Shown here: piece by piece, positions 43,164-52,722 of the stretch
Position numbering within the stretch: position 1 is the stretch's first letter
Layout of the letters: each line of letters starts with the position of its first letter
Assembly: GCA_964370825.1 (NCBI GenBank)
Contig: CAYJKY010000004.1
Span: 1-64,000, forward strand
Reading direction: 5' to 3'
Length of the DNA stretch: 64,000 bases
Source of the DNA: CAYJBH01 sp964370825
Lineage (GTDB): Bacteria; Bacillota; Clostridia; Oscillospirales; Ruminococcaceae
Program-made: the position numbers and the translations under genes
Notes under the pieces: generated by a model
Database searches by the model: none
Told to the model about the DNA's origin: nothing
Seen by the model: the letters and a program-made list of their open reading frames with translations, nothing else

Positions 43164-45113
43164 ATGCTAAAAAAACAACACGGGAAAAAGAAAATTTCGT
43201 TTAAAAAATTTACAGCGACGACAACGGCTTTTGCACTGTTGTTGTCGTTTGTAAATTTAATGGGGTATGCGGCACCGACCGAAATCGATGAAACTGCCCC
43301 TTATACAGGCAATGTTATGATCGCCCTAAATGCAACAGCATCGGGATATTTTACCGGGGTAGGGAACACCGATATATCTCCACCGCAGGAAAGTAGCTAC
43401 AGTATCGGAAGAGACGGTGTAGCACCGGAAGGAATCATCGGCTATGACGATGAGGGTAATGGACTTCTTGACCCTGCCGACTATCTTCCGGAAATAGATG
43501 TGGACAGTGTCATCCCACCTGACTACAGCACAGAGGGAACACCGAGCTATTCTACCGAGGACTACTCAGTCGGCAATACAAAAACGTTAAATGTTCAGAT
43601 TACACCGAGCAGTTCGACATTGAGTCCGGTTAATTTTGAGGTAATTGCCACTCGAGAACACTGCACGGTTTGGACGCCCACCGGCGATGACTACTCGCCG
43701 ATAAGCACGGCCGCCGCTCAGACACTTGCCGAGGAGTTTGACACACAATACGACATTATGGTTGCGGCATACGGAAGCCCGATGGAGGATAACGGATTTG
43801 CCGACCCGGATGGTGATGGTAAGATTGCACTAATCTGCTATGATATTCATAATGGCATTAACAGCAACGGAACATATGTTGCGGGGTATTTTTTCGCAGG
43901 GGATATGCTAAGTAGCAGCGGCTCCTCCGGAAACAACATCGATGCACTGCATATCGACTCTGCGGCAGGCATGGGAAACGGTAATAACGTTGCACGCAGT
44001 TACAGCACACTGGTACATGAATTTCAACACCTTATCAACTTTGTAAATGCCGGATATATGGCGTATTCAAGGGATTCCGGTGGTGCTGTTTATGGCACGC
44101 CCACCTTTTTAAACGAGGGACTGTCCGAGTCTGCCGAGTTTTTAATCTACAATGATTATGGCAGGGTTGAGACATTTAATAGCTCCTCTACCAATGCTCC
44201 GGTCACAGATTGGGAGGGCACACTCAGTAGCTATTCTATGGTTTTTCTGTTTATGCAATATCTGCGTACACAGTATAAAGACCCGAACTCCGAGGTTGAG
44301 GCAGAGCGTAACGGTTCGGCATTGTTTAAAGAGATAATAGCGATAAGAAGCAACTTTAGCAGGTATGCCTACCCCACCGAGACGGAATTTTTTACCGAGG
44401 TTGCAAAAATTTTTAATACCGACCCAACGACGCTGTTAGAAAATTTCTTTCTTGCACTCTACCTTAAACAGGACAGCGGAGTGTACGGGTTTGACGGCGA
44501 GGAATGGGCGGACAGTATCGACCCGAAGCTGTATACCAACAGTGTTGCGCCTGACATAAAACCGGGCGGTGCTATATTTTACGGTTCTCATCAGCAGTAC
44601 TCCCCGACGGTGGTAAACCCTGATTCAATCGTACGGTTTTTCTCGGTTACAGCCAATAGCAGTGTAACAGGAAATGTGGTTTCATATGACCCGAACAAGG
44701 CTCTTACGGTTACCTTTAAGTCGGTTGACGGTGGGGCGGACATTCCTGCGACGGTAGGGGTGGCAAACTCAAACGGTGACAGGGTAACCAACACCTTTTC
44801 AGCAGTGATACCTTACGGGAGGTACACCATTACCGTAAGCAAGGATGGACATCTCTCTGCAATTGTAGAAAATATATTGGTAAGCGGCGATAATATGAAC
44901 ATTAACGAGCTGATAGAACTATACCCCGGCGACATTAATGCAAACGGAAGCATTAACAAATATGACCTCGAACTTATGATGTCGGCCTCGGTTTACAACA
45001 AATCGGCGGTGAGCGAGTCGGCAGTTACTGCGGATATAAACGGCGATGGTATCGTTGACTTTCTTGATGTTACTATTGTTCGCAACAGTGTTAATTTCGG
45101 AAAAACAAATTAG
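43164..45113 (+). CDS. Secreted zinc metallopeptidase (M30-like) with dockerin
   Basis: 649 residues. Signal peptide (about 35 residues with FTATTTAFALLLSFVNLMGYA). The catalytic helix is LVHEFQHLINFVNAG (HExxH), with a downstream FLNEGLSESAEFL Glu as the probable third ligand, like hyicolysin-type M30 gluzincins. A DxDxDG-type loop ADPDGDGKIALICYD precedes it. After a carboxypeptidase-regulatory-like beta domain (ATVGVANSNGDRVTNTFSA) come two dockerin repeats GDINANGSINKYDLELMM and ADINGDGIVDFLDVTIVRNS. Start has a poor RBS: an in-frame CTG at 43149 is 9 nt after AGGAG and cannot be excluded. Confidence 0.8.
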   Translation: MLKKQHGKKKISFKKFTATTTAFALLLSFVNLMGYAAPTEIDETAPYTGNVMIALNATASGYFTGVGNTDISPPQESSYSIGRDGVAPEGIIGYDDEGNGLLDPADYLPEIDVDSVIPPDYSTEGTPSYSTEDYSVGNTKTLNVQITPSSSTLSPVNFEVIATREHCTVWTPTGDDYSPISTAAAQTLAEEFDTQYDIMVAAYGSPMEDNGFADPDGDGKIALICYDIHNGINSNGTYVAGYFFAGDMLSSSGSSGNNIDALHIDSAAGMGNGNNVARSYSTLVHEFQHLINFVNAGYMAYSRDSGGAVYGTPTFLNEGLSESAEFLIYNDYGRVETFNSSSTNAPVTDWEGTLSSYSMVFLFMQYLRTQYKDPNSEVEAERNGSALFKEIIAIRSNFSRYAYPTETEFFTEVAKIFNTDPTTLLENFFLALYLKQDSGVYGFDGEEWADSIDPKLYTNSVAPDIKPGGAIFYGSHQQYSPTVVNPDSIVRFFSVTANSSVTGNVVSYDPNKALTVTFKSVDGGADIPATVGVANSNGDRVTNTFSAVIPYGRYTITVSKDGHLSAIVENILVSGDNMNINELIELYPGDINANGSINKYDLELMMSASVYNKSAVSESAVTADINGDGIVDFLDVTIVRNSVNFGKTN

Positions 45114-45136
45114 TCATATGTTTGGAGGGCTTAGCG

Positions 45137-47602
45137 TTGGAGATAAAGAACGGTAACATATCCTTTAACTTTTCACCCGAAACAGGGCAGATTACGATTA
45201 AAAATATCCTCGATAATGTTACGGTAGTTAGTAGGGGGCTTTTCGATATCGAGGGTGCGATTTCCTTGACAGGTGCCGATGAAAGCCTTGAGTATTTTAC
45301 CTTTGCGCACAAGGAAAAGGAAAATCCCGTACAGAATTACTACATGCAAAAACGTGAGAATGAGCGCCTTGTAGACTGGAACGGTAAAAACAGACCCGAA
45401 AATTACAGCGAGACAATATCCGACATTCGTGATGTATTCGGCGAGGGTAACTGCCTTGCCGTAAAGTTTCGATTTAGAGAGCTTTTTGAGATTACCCAGT
45501 TTATATGCCTGTATAGAGATTATAACTTTATAACCTTTCAAACACAGCTAAAGAACCTATCGGATTTTCCGGTTAGGCTTAGGGAGTATCACCCACTTTG
45601 CGGTGGGGTTTTATATGAGGGTTGCAGTAATATTAAGGATATGAAAACCCTCGACGGCATGAGCGGTAACGGACACACACATGTCAATAACGGCGGTTCT
45701 GTGCAAAGCTCAAACAATATCATCCTAACCTTCACCCATAACGACAGCCGTAAATCCTTGGTTGCGGGTGGTCTTTCCTACAGCGATTTCGCAAAATATA
45801 TTGCCATAGACAAAAAAAACGCCGAGGAACAACAAGGCGTGTATGCCGTTGACACCGAAGCGTCTAAGCTGACCGACAGGGAGCTTTTTGGCCGGCTTGA
45901 CCTGATGGCGTTTGACCCGCACGGTCGTGTTATCCGACCGGGTGAGGAATATATAAACGACGATAAATTTTACCTCGACATCTTTACGCCCGACCCTTTT
46001 GAGGCGGCGGAAGGTTATGCTGAGGCGGTACGTCTGTACAACTCGGTCGATTTAATACCCTACCCTTTCCCCATCATAAACGGGTGGTATCTTTCTACCA
46101 AGGAGTTCGGCGACGGTGTTTTTGTCAACAATACCGACGGTTTATTAAACGAGGCAAAGCTTGCCGACGCTACCGGAATAACCGAATATACCCCGATAGC
46201 GGTACAGCTTGAGCCGGACAAATATTTCGGGAATACCGAGCAGGGTTGGTGGGATGAAAAACATTTTCGACTTTACGGGCACCTCTCGGATGACGAGGAA
46301 GGTTTAAAAAGTTGGACAAAAAAGTTGAAGGAATATAACTGCAGTGCCAAAATTTACCTACAAACCGGTATGCCCTCCGACGATTTTGTAGAGGCGCATC
46401 CCGGCTACATGATAAAGGGCGACATAGACCTTTTTTATAAACGTCATATACACGAGCTACCCTATGTTCGGTTTGACTATACAAACAACGCATTTCGTAG
46501 GCATATGAAAAAGGTGTGGAGAGAGTTAAAAGGTGCAGGCATTGCGGGTGTTAAATTTGATTATCCCGAAACCGCATGGATAAAGGACAGGGAGTTTTCA
46601 GATAAAACCGCAACCACGGCATCCGCCTACACCCAGCCTTTTAGGCTTGCTAAGGCGGGACTTGGTAAAAACTCCTTTGTGAACGAGAGAAATTTAGGTG
46701 CGCATAAAACACCCTGCCTCGACCTCACCGTGGGCATTGCCGACACACAGCGAATCTGGAACGACAGTTCATCATTTGACCCATACATGATAACTAAGGC
46801 AGGGCTTAGATGGTATAAAAATAGGACACTGTACCACTACGACATAGAGGCGAAAAATTTTCTGGATAAGAACAAAAACTGTCTGCCGATAGATGTCTGC
46901 CGCTCCATCGTGACCATGTCATATGTGGTTAGCTGTAGGCTGTTAATGGCAAACTCTTTTGCTAAACTCTCGAAGGAGTGTATAAACGTCATCTCGAAAA
47001 TGTATCCTCCTCATGCCGAAAATAGGATGTTTAGACCTATCGATGCCTTTACCTCCGAATCCGCCCCATTCATCTATCACTATAGGGTTGATGAAGATAC
47101 CCATCAGGTTGCGCTTTTTAACCACACCGAAGAAAGAAGAGAGATATCACTTGCCCTTTCGGCAGAAAAAGAAAATCTCAATCAGCTACGTCTGGACAAG
47201 GATAGCCTTTACTATGTGTATGATTTTTGGGGAGAAAAGCTGCTGGGGTTGTACGGTGGCGGTGAGGTTGTAGCGAGAGAGCTTGACGGTGCCGAAAGTT
47301 GTATGCTTTGCATCAGGAAAAAAGCAGAACAGCCACAGATTATTGCAACCAATCGACATTTGATGGCAGGACTTGTGGAGTTATCCGACGTGAAGACCGA
47401 AAAAGGGGTTCTATCCGGTAATGCACAGCTTGTGAAAAATGATAACTTTGCATTGATTGTTGCAAGAAACGCTCATGCAATAAAGAATGTCTCGGTTTCA
47501 CACGGCGAATATAGTGTTGAGGAGTGTGGAAACGAACTCGTTAAAATTAACTTTAAATCGAAAAACAGTCGTCCAGTTAAATTTAAAATTTATTTTCAAT
47601 AG
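45137..47602 (+). CDS. Clan GH-D glycosidase, alpha-galactosidase/melibiase-like (GH36)
   Basis: 821 residues. N-terminal beta-sandwich, then a TIM barrel with PIINGWYLSTKEFGDG, EQGWWDEKHFRLYG, the strand ending AGVKFDYPETAW with the likely nucleophile Asp (usual KWD), and LTVGIADTQRIWND near the acid/base loop. A C-terminal beta domain follows. Probably releases alpha-galactosyl units; the divergent nucleophile context makes the substrate uncertain. Cytoplasmic (no signal). The start is TTG 45137, 8 nt after GGAGG; a TTG five codons upstream (45122) overlaps that site. Followed after 11 bp by a sulfatase, so likely one operon. Confidence 0.8.
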   Translation: MEIKNGNISFNFSPETGQITIKNILDNVTVVSRGLFDIEGAISLTGADESLEYFTFAHKEKENPVQNYYMQKRENERLVDWNGKNRPENYSETISDIRDVFGEGNCLAVKFRFRELFEITQFICLYRDYNFITFQTQLKNLSDFPVRLREYHPLCGGVLYEGCSNIKDMKTLDGMSGNGHTHVNNGGSVQSSNNIILTFTHNDSRKSLVAGGLSYSDFAKYIAIDKKNAEEQQGVYAVDTEASKLTDRELFGRLDLMAFDPHGRVIRPGEEYINDDKFYLDIFTPDPFEAAEGYAEAVRLYNSVDLIPYPFPIINGWYLSTKEFGDGVFVNNTDGLLNEAKLADATGITEYTPIAVQLEPDKYFGNTEQGWWDEKHFRLYGHLSDDEEGLKSWTKKLKEYNCSAKIYLQTGMPSDDFVEAHPGYMIKGDIDLFYKRHIHELPYVRFDYTNNAFRRHMKKVWRELKGAGIAGVKFDYPETAWIKDREFSDKTATTASAYTQPFRLAKAGLGKNSFVNERNLGAHKTPCLDLTVGIADTQRIWNDSSSFDPYMITKAGLRWYKNRTLYHYDIEAKNFLDKNKNCLPIDVCRSIVTMSYVVSCRLLMANSFAKLSKECINVISKMYPPHAENRMFRPIDAFTSESAPFIYHYRVDEDTHQVALFNHTEERREISLALSAEKENLNQLRLDKDSLYYVYDFWGEKLLGLYGGGEVVARELDGAESCMLCIRKKAEQPQIIATNRHLMAGLVELSDVKTEKGVLSGNAQLVKNDNFALIVARNAHAIKNVSVSHGEYSVEECGNELVKINFKSKNSRPVKFKIYFQ

Positions 47603-47613
47603 AAAGGGATGCT

Positions 47614-49113
47614 ATGAAAAAGCCTAATGTAATCTATATCTTAGCCGACGATATGGGGGTAGGTGACATATCCTCACTTAACGAGAACTGCGGTTTTACC
47701 ACACCGAACTTAGACTATATGGCGAATAATGGTGTTGCCTTTACCGATGCACATGCCTCCTCGGCAGTTTGCACACCATCAAGGTACTCCATACTGACCG
47801 GACGGTATAACTGGCGCTCCAAGATGAAATCCTCCGTCCTCGGCGGATACGCCACCCACCTGATAGAGAAGGATAGAAGATGTGTGGGTGATGTCTTTAA
47901 GGAAAACGGCTACTACACCGCCTGTATCGGAAAATGGCATCTCGGAATGGACTTTTGCACAACCGAAGATTTTATGCCCTTTACCGGGTTAGACTCTACC
48001 TATGACCTAAACGACGGCGTGGATTATACCGCCAAAATTGAACATTCGCCGATAACGAACGGCTTTGATTACTACTATGGAATTTCTTCCTCTTTAGACA
48101 TTCCGCCCTATGTTTATATAGAAAACGACCGTTTCACGGCGGAGCCAAACCATATTGCAACAGCCGAAAAAGGAAAAGGATGGTATCGTCCCGGTCCCAC
48201 GGCACCGGATTTTGTGCATGAAAATGTGCTGGACGAGCTGTGTGATAAGGTGCTTTACAAGATAGAGGAGCAGAAGGATAATCCTTTCTTTATTTATTTC
48301 CCGCTTACCGCACCGCACGGCCCCATTCTTCCCATCGATAAATTTAAAGGGAAATCTAACACTAACGAATACGGCGACTTTGTGCTACACTGTGACGATG
48401 TTGTAGGAAGAATTATTAATAAACTAAAGGAGTGCGGAATAGAGGAGGACACGGTAGTAATCTTTACCGCCGATAACGGCTGTTCGGCTATTGCTGATTT
48501 TGAACAGCTTGCCGAAAAGGGGCATAATCCAAACTATCAATATCGTGGGAGCAAGGCGGACATCTACGAGGGCGGACATCGAATTCCGCTGTTAATTCAG
48601 TGGAAGGGTGAGATGCCTAAGGGGCAAAAATGTGACGAGATAGTTTGCCTGACCGACCTTTTCGCGACGGTATCCGACATATTGGGCTACAATATAAAGG
48701 AAAATGAGGCGGAAGACAGCTTTTCTAACCTTTCGCTTTGGTTAAACCCAAGCTCCGGCAAGGTTAGGGACTATGTAGTACACCAGAGTATAGACGGCTC
48801 CTTAGCTATACGAAACAAACAACATAAGCTCTGCATGTGCGAGGGCTCCGGCGGTTGGACAGATTTAAAACCCGAACACTACCGATACAGCTTTACCGAT
48901 GATCGAGACGATAAGTATCAGCTTTACGATATCATCCATGATGTCTCGGAGACAAACAATATTATTGCGGATAATTTTGACAGCTACCACAGCATGAGGG
49001 GGGAGCTTAAAAGCATTGTAACGAAGGGCAGGTCTACCGAGGGCGCAAGGCAACAAAACAACGGTCAGCAGGTTTGGGAGACCGTTGCATGGCTGGGAAG
49101 CAGCGAAAAATAA
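47614..49113 (+). CDS. Sulfatase (arylsulfatase A family), cytoplasmic
   Basis: 499 residues. Metal site YILADDMGVGD at the N-terminus, formylglycine signature VCTPSRYSILTGR with Cys53 (CxPxR type), then GKWHLGMD, PHGPILP and IFTADNGCSA (metal Asp-Asn). The Cys needs conversion to formylglycine; as an anaerobe it would need an anSME radical-SAM maturase, which is not in the window. No signal peptide or lipobox, so it acts inside the cell on imported sulfated sugars. Cotranscribed with the galactosidase-like gene. Confidence 0.92.
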   Translation: MKKPNVIYILADDMGVGDISSLNENCGFTTPNLDYMANNGVAFTDAHASSAVCTPSRYSILTGRYNWRSKMKSSVLGGYATHLIEKDRRCVGDVFKENGYYTACIGKWHLGMDFCTTEDFMPFTGLDSTYDLNDGVDYTAKIEHSPITNGFDYYYGISSSLDIPPYVYIENDRFTAEPNHIATAEKGKGWYRPGPTAPDFVHENVLDELCDKVLYKIEEQKDNPFFIYFPLTAPHGPILPIDKFKGKSNTNEYGDFVLHCDDVVGRIINKLKECGIEEDTVVIFTADNGCSAIADFEQLAEKGHNPNYQYRGSKADIYEGGHRIPLLIQWKGEMPKGQKCDEIVCLTDLFATVSDILGYNIKENEAEDSFSNLSLWLNPSSGKVRDYVVHQSIDGSLAIRNKQHKLCMCEGSGGWTDLKPEHYRYSFTDDRDDKYQLYDIIHDVSETNNIIADNFDSYHSMRGELKSIVTKGRSTEGARQQNNGQQVWETVAWLGSSEK

Positions 49114-49139
49114 TAACTATTAGTATATTTTAAATATTA

Positions 49140-50222
49140 TTATACAGGCAATGCCCTATTTTTAGCGTAGTTAATCAGATCGGTTTCGGAATCTATGTCG
49201 GTTTTTATGGCATAGCTTTCCGAAACCTTTTCAAATTTAGCATAATGTTTTTCCGCGTTTTCGATATCCTTCTTATATAGCAGTTCGTATGCGTAGTCGG
49301 TACGTATGGAGGAGGGGTAGTTCGACATCGCTTTTTTTATACTTTTATCTATCTTGAGGGAGAGCTTTTTTATCTCATCCTCACGGTTTTCACCTACAAG
49401 TTCGAGAAACAAAAGGTCGTTATAAATTATAAACTCATGAAGGGTTGCGAGATTATAGTCGGTACAGAGCAGTTTTCCGAGTTCGGCTGCCTCCTCAAAT
49501 CGCATAGAATCCATCAGCATGTTAAAGCGAAACACAGCAATACTGCTTGCGAGTACTTCGCCGTTAAGCTCGCTCGGAGGAAGGGTAAATAATTCTTCGT
49601 CCATCTCCTTGAGCCTTTTGTCATTTGCGAGGATAACGACGGTAAGCTGTATGAAAAAATACCGTATCAGCATCGGATTTTTTTTAAGAGTTATAAGGTT
49701 GTCGATATCGTTGGGGATACCCGACACCATCTTAGGTATTCCGTTGGTAAAGACGAAATACAGCCCAAACCCGCAGAATATTATCACCATAACATCCACC
49801 GCAGGTATTTTAAGCAGTAGCAACGGCAGTACCGCCAGTGAGGCTATCATGTTGAAAATCACGCCCGAAGCGAGATATAGGGTAAAGGGGATTTCACTTT
49901 GACATTGCAACGGCGGTTGCATGATGCACTGGCCGCCCATTCCCGCCATTTTTTGTCGTTTTATTCTTAAACGCCCGTCCTCTTTAACAATCACAAATCC
50001 GAAGATGTTAAAGCTGTTAAATTTGTATCCCGAAATACTGCCGGCTATTAGGTGACCGAGTTCGTGAATGATAACCTGCAACGCAAGCGATAATAAAAAG
50101 GATAAACAGGCAAAAAATATCAGTGAAATATCCTGCGATATAAGTCCTCCGAGTAGATATCCGGCGAAAACAGCCAATGCAAATCCTAATATCTTTATAA
50201 GTATTGCTAAATATTTATTCAT
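49140..50222 (-). CDS. M50 family site-2-protease-like membrane peptidase
   Basis: 360 residues. Zinc motif IIHELGHLIAG inside the third hydrophobic segment, preceded by two helices (ILIKILGFALAVFAGYLLGG) and followed by two more (GVIFNMIASLAVLPLLLL with a possible second site; FCGFGLYFVFTNGIPKM). C-terminal half (about residues 200-360) is a soluble helical TPR-like part without homology I can name. May act in intramembrane proteolysis. RBS AGGAG 6 nt upstream. Confidence 0.82.
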   Translation of the reverse strand: MNKYLAILIKILGFALAVFAGYLLGGLISQDISLIFFACLSFLLSLALQVIIHELGHLIAGSISGYKFNSFNIFGFVIVKEDGRLRIKRQKMAGMGGQCIMQPPLQCQSEIPFTLYLASGVIFNMIASLAVLPLLLLKIPAVDVMVIIFCGFGLYFVFTNGIPKMVSGIPNDIDNLITLKKNPMLIRYFFIQLTVVILANDKRLKEMDEELFTLPPSELNGEVLASSIAVFRFNMLMDSMRFEEAAELGKLLCTDYNLATLHEFIIYNDLLFLELVGENREDEIKKLSLKIDKSIKKAMSNYPSSIRTDYAYELLYKKDIENAEKHYAKFEKVSESYAIKTDIDSETDLINYAKNRALPV

Positions 50223-50249
50223 CTTCGGCTCCTATAAAATACCTCGTAT

Positions 50250-50278
50250 ATTCTATCATATAGTTATCCTTTCTTCAA
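50250..50278 (-). promoter_or_regulatory. Extended -10 promoter of the M50 peptidase gene
   Basis: Minus strand: -35 TTGAAG (50273-50278), 17-nt spacer ending ATGA, -10 TAGAAT (50250-50255), an extended -10 since TG precedes. It is 28 nt upstream of the start codon. Confidence 0.65.
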
Positions 50279-50376
50279 GTTTTTTTGTGTAAAATCATAA
50301 TTATTGTATTTTTCATACTTTCTACACAGCTGTTATCTACCATATATAGAAAAGAGTTGATTGTATAAGAGGTCTT

Positions 50377-52005
50377 ATGTCTAAAGTTTTTTCCTTTATA
50401 AAGAGGCGCAAGGTTCTGATTATTGTCCTTGCTATCATTATTATTATTGTTGCCGTGGTGGCGAACTTTATCAGTTCGGCAACACAGGCTGTCACCGGCA
50501 TGTTGTCGACACCCTCGGTGACAACACTTGTAAGGCAGGATATCGAAAACGTTATTGTTGCCACCGGTTCTACCGCCTCCACCGAAAGGCGCATTGTTGT
50601 CGGCACAGGGGTTGCCGGCACCGAGTTTGTTGCGGTTAATGTTGAGGTGGGCGATGAGGTGTCGCAGGATGAAATTTTAGCACAGCTAAATGATGATCCG
50701 GTATACGAGCAGATCGAGGCGGCGCAGGAGAGCTATAGCGACAGAAAAACCGACATAGCAAACTCCGATGCTATAACCGACCATAACCTATCTGTGGCAC
50801 AAAATACACTTACCGATGCACAGAACAGCTATAATGAGGCAAAGGCAAAGTATCTTGCGGATCAACAGGTGTATACCGACCGAAAGGCTGCACTAAACAG
50901 CACCCTTGCCACCCAGACGACGGCGGCAAACACCCAAATCCCAACCTTGCTTGCAGCATGGGCGGCGGCACAGACACCCCCGCTTACACAGGTCGAAAGC
51001 TTCGAGGCCGAGCTTAACGCTGCATATAATGCCCTTACCGACCCGGAAAAGGAAGATTTTACAAACCTTACGGTCGAGACCTATAACAACATTGCCTCAC
51101 TACGTGCGGCGATACAGCAGACATCATCCGAGATTGCCATGATTGACATCGAATCTCAAAACCTGCTTAACACCTTTTCAGCACAGGAGACAAACTATCT
51201 AAACTCCATCGAACAGGCACAGAATAGTCTCACACTACAAGGCTTGCAGGCACAGTCCACCGACAGCACCAACTCAAGAACACTTGAGGATTTGAGTGAG
51301 GGAATTGCAGATGCCGAGGAATCAATGGAGGATACATTTATACGTTCCCCCATCAACGGCGTTGTTACCGAGCTGAACTATGATACAGGAGATACACTCG
51401 GAACCTCCGCACTTTGCACCATACAGGATTTAGACAATCTACAGATATCCACCACCGTAGCAAGCTATGACGTTGTGCGTTTAAGCGAGGGAATGCAGGC
51501 GGTAATCACTACCGATTCCACAGGAGAGGTCGAGCTTATGGGCACCGTCACCGAGATATCACCTATATCGGTGGATGCCTCCGGTAACTTTAGTGTCACC
51601 ATATCGGTGGATGAGACAAACGAAAATCTTCGTGCCGGTGTTCCTGCACAGGTAACATTTTTGATTGAATCTTCGCCCGACACCTATGCCGTACCGATTG
51701 ATGCGGTTGTGGAGAGAGACGGTAGTCAATACATATATGTTTATGACAGCATGCCGACCCCTGAGCAGGCATTGCTCGGCGAGGAGGACGGTCGCCGTAT
51801 GATACAGGTTGCTACCGGCCTTGAGTCGGACTACCTTGTAGAGATTATCTCGGCAGAGCTTACAGACGGTATGATTGTGTTAGATGACCCAAACAGCCTT
51901 AATGTTCAAGATTTAATGGATGGAGCTCTTATGATAACCGCTCCAGGAGTGGGCGGCGGAACCCCCGCAGGCGGCGGTGGCGGACCTGCCGGAGGACAGC
52001 GATAG
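50377..52005 (+). CDS. HlyD/MacA-type periplasmic adaptor protein
   Basis: 542 residues. N-terminal membrane anchor (residues about 12-34), barrel-sandwich hybrid half TLVRQDIENVIVATG and VEVGDEVSQDEILAQLND, a long Ala/Gln-rich coiled coil (about 100-315) including EAKAKYLADQQVYTDRKAA, the second half DTFIRSPINGVVTELNYDTGDTLG, then a beta-barrel with VDASGNFSVTISVDE. The last 20 residues are a Gly/Pro-rich tail. It couples a FtsX-like pump to extracellular or cell-wall substrates. Ends one base before the ATPase ATG. Confidence 0.92.
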   Translation: MSKVFSFIKRRKVLIIVLAIIIIIVAVVANFISSATQAVTGMLSTPSVTTLVRQDIENVIVATGSTASTERRIVVGTGVAGTEFVAVNVEVGDEVSQDEILAQLNDDPVYEQIEAAQESYSDRKTDIANSDAITDHNLSVAQNTLTDAQNSYNEAKAKYLADQQVYTDRKAALNSTLATQTTAANTQIPTLLAAWAAAQTPPLTQVESFEAELNAAYNALTDPEKEDFTNLTVETYNNIASLRAAIQQTSSEIAMIDIESQNLLNTFSAQETNYLNSIEQAQNSLTLQGLQAQSTDSTNSRTLEDLSEGIADAEESMEDTFIRSPINGVVTELNYDTGDTLGTSALCTIQDLDNLQISTTVASYDVVRLSEGMQAVITTDSTGEVELMGTVTEISPISVDASGNFSVTISVDETNENLRAGVPAQVTFLIESSPDTYAVPIDAVVERDGSQYIYVYDSMPTPEQALLGEEDGRRMIQVATGLESDYLVEIISAELTDGMIVLDDPNSLNVQDLMDGALMITAPGVGGGTPAGGGGGPAGGQR

Positions 52006-52722
52006 ATGGCGGCTGAGGTTATAAAGATAAACGGCGTATACAAACGATACTTTGAGGGGATGGAGAACGAACTTTGTGCGCTCGACGATGTTACGCTTAG
52101 CATAGAACGTGGTACATTTGTTTCCATTGTCGGTGCGTCGGGTAGCGGTAAATCCACCCTGATGAATATCATCGGTGCGCTTGACCGACCCTCCGAGGGG
52201 GAGTATTTGTTGGATGGCGTGGATATAATGGCGGCAAAGGACAGCGAGCTTTCGGGAATTCGCAACAAAAAAATTGGTTTTGTTTTTCAAAACTTTAATC
52301 TTATACCGAGAATAAACGCACAGCGCAACGTCGAGCTTCCGATGTTGTATGCCGGCATGTCTAAAAAGGAACGCAAGGCTAAAAGTGCTGAGCTTATGGA
52401 AACGGTAGACATGTTCGGACGCAGACACCACAAGCCGAATGAGCTTTCCGGTGGGCAAAAGCAGAGGGTTGCCATCGCAAGGGCTCTTGCAAACGACCCT
52501 GCAATCATACTTGCCGACGAGCCGACCGGTGCACTGGACAGCAAGACCGGTAGACTTGTAATGGATATTTTTCATGACCTCCACCAAAAGCACGGTAAAA
52601 CCATAATACTGATTACCCACTCGCCGGAACTCGCCGAGGAAACCGAGCGTATCGTGACGCTGGTAGACGGCAGGGTTGTCAGCGACAGACCGGGTAGCGG
52701 AAGGGGTTGCAATGAGCATTAA
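52006..52722 (+). CDS. MacB/LolD-type ABC transporter ATPase
   Basis: 238 residues. Walker A GASGSGKSTLMNI, Q-loop VFQNFNLIP, signature LSGGQKQRVAIARAL, Walker B IILADEPTGALDSKTG, H-loop ITHSPELA. It belongs to the MacB/LolD class that drives extracellular mechanotransmission. Abuts the adaptor stop and overlaps the permease start by 11 bp; the three genes form one unit. Confidence 0.95.
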   Translation: MAAEVIKINGVYKRYFEGMENELCALDDVTLSIERGTFVSIVGASGSGKSTLMNIIGALDRPSEGEYLLDGVDIMAAKDSELSGIRNKKIGFVFQNFNLIPRINAQRNVELPMLYAGMSKKERKAKSAELMETVDMFGRRHHKPNELSGGQKQRVAIARALANDPAIILADEPTGALDSKTGRLVMDIFHDLHQKHGKTIILITHSPELAEETERIVTLVDGRVVSDRPGSGRGCNEH

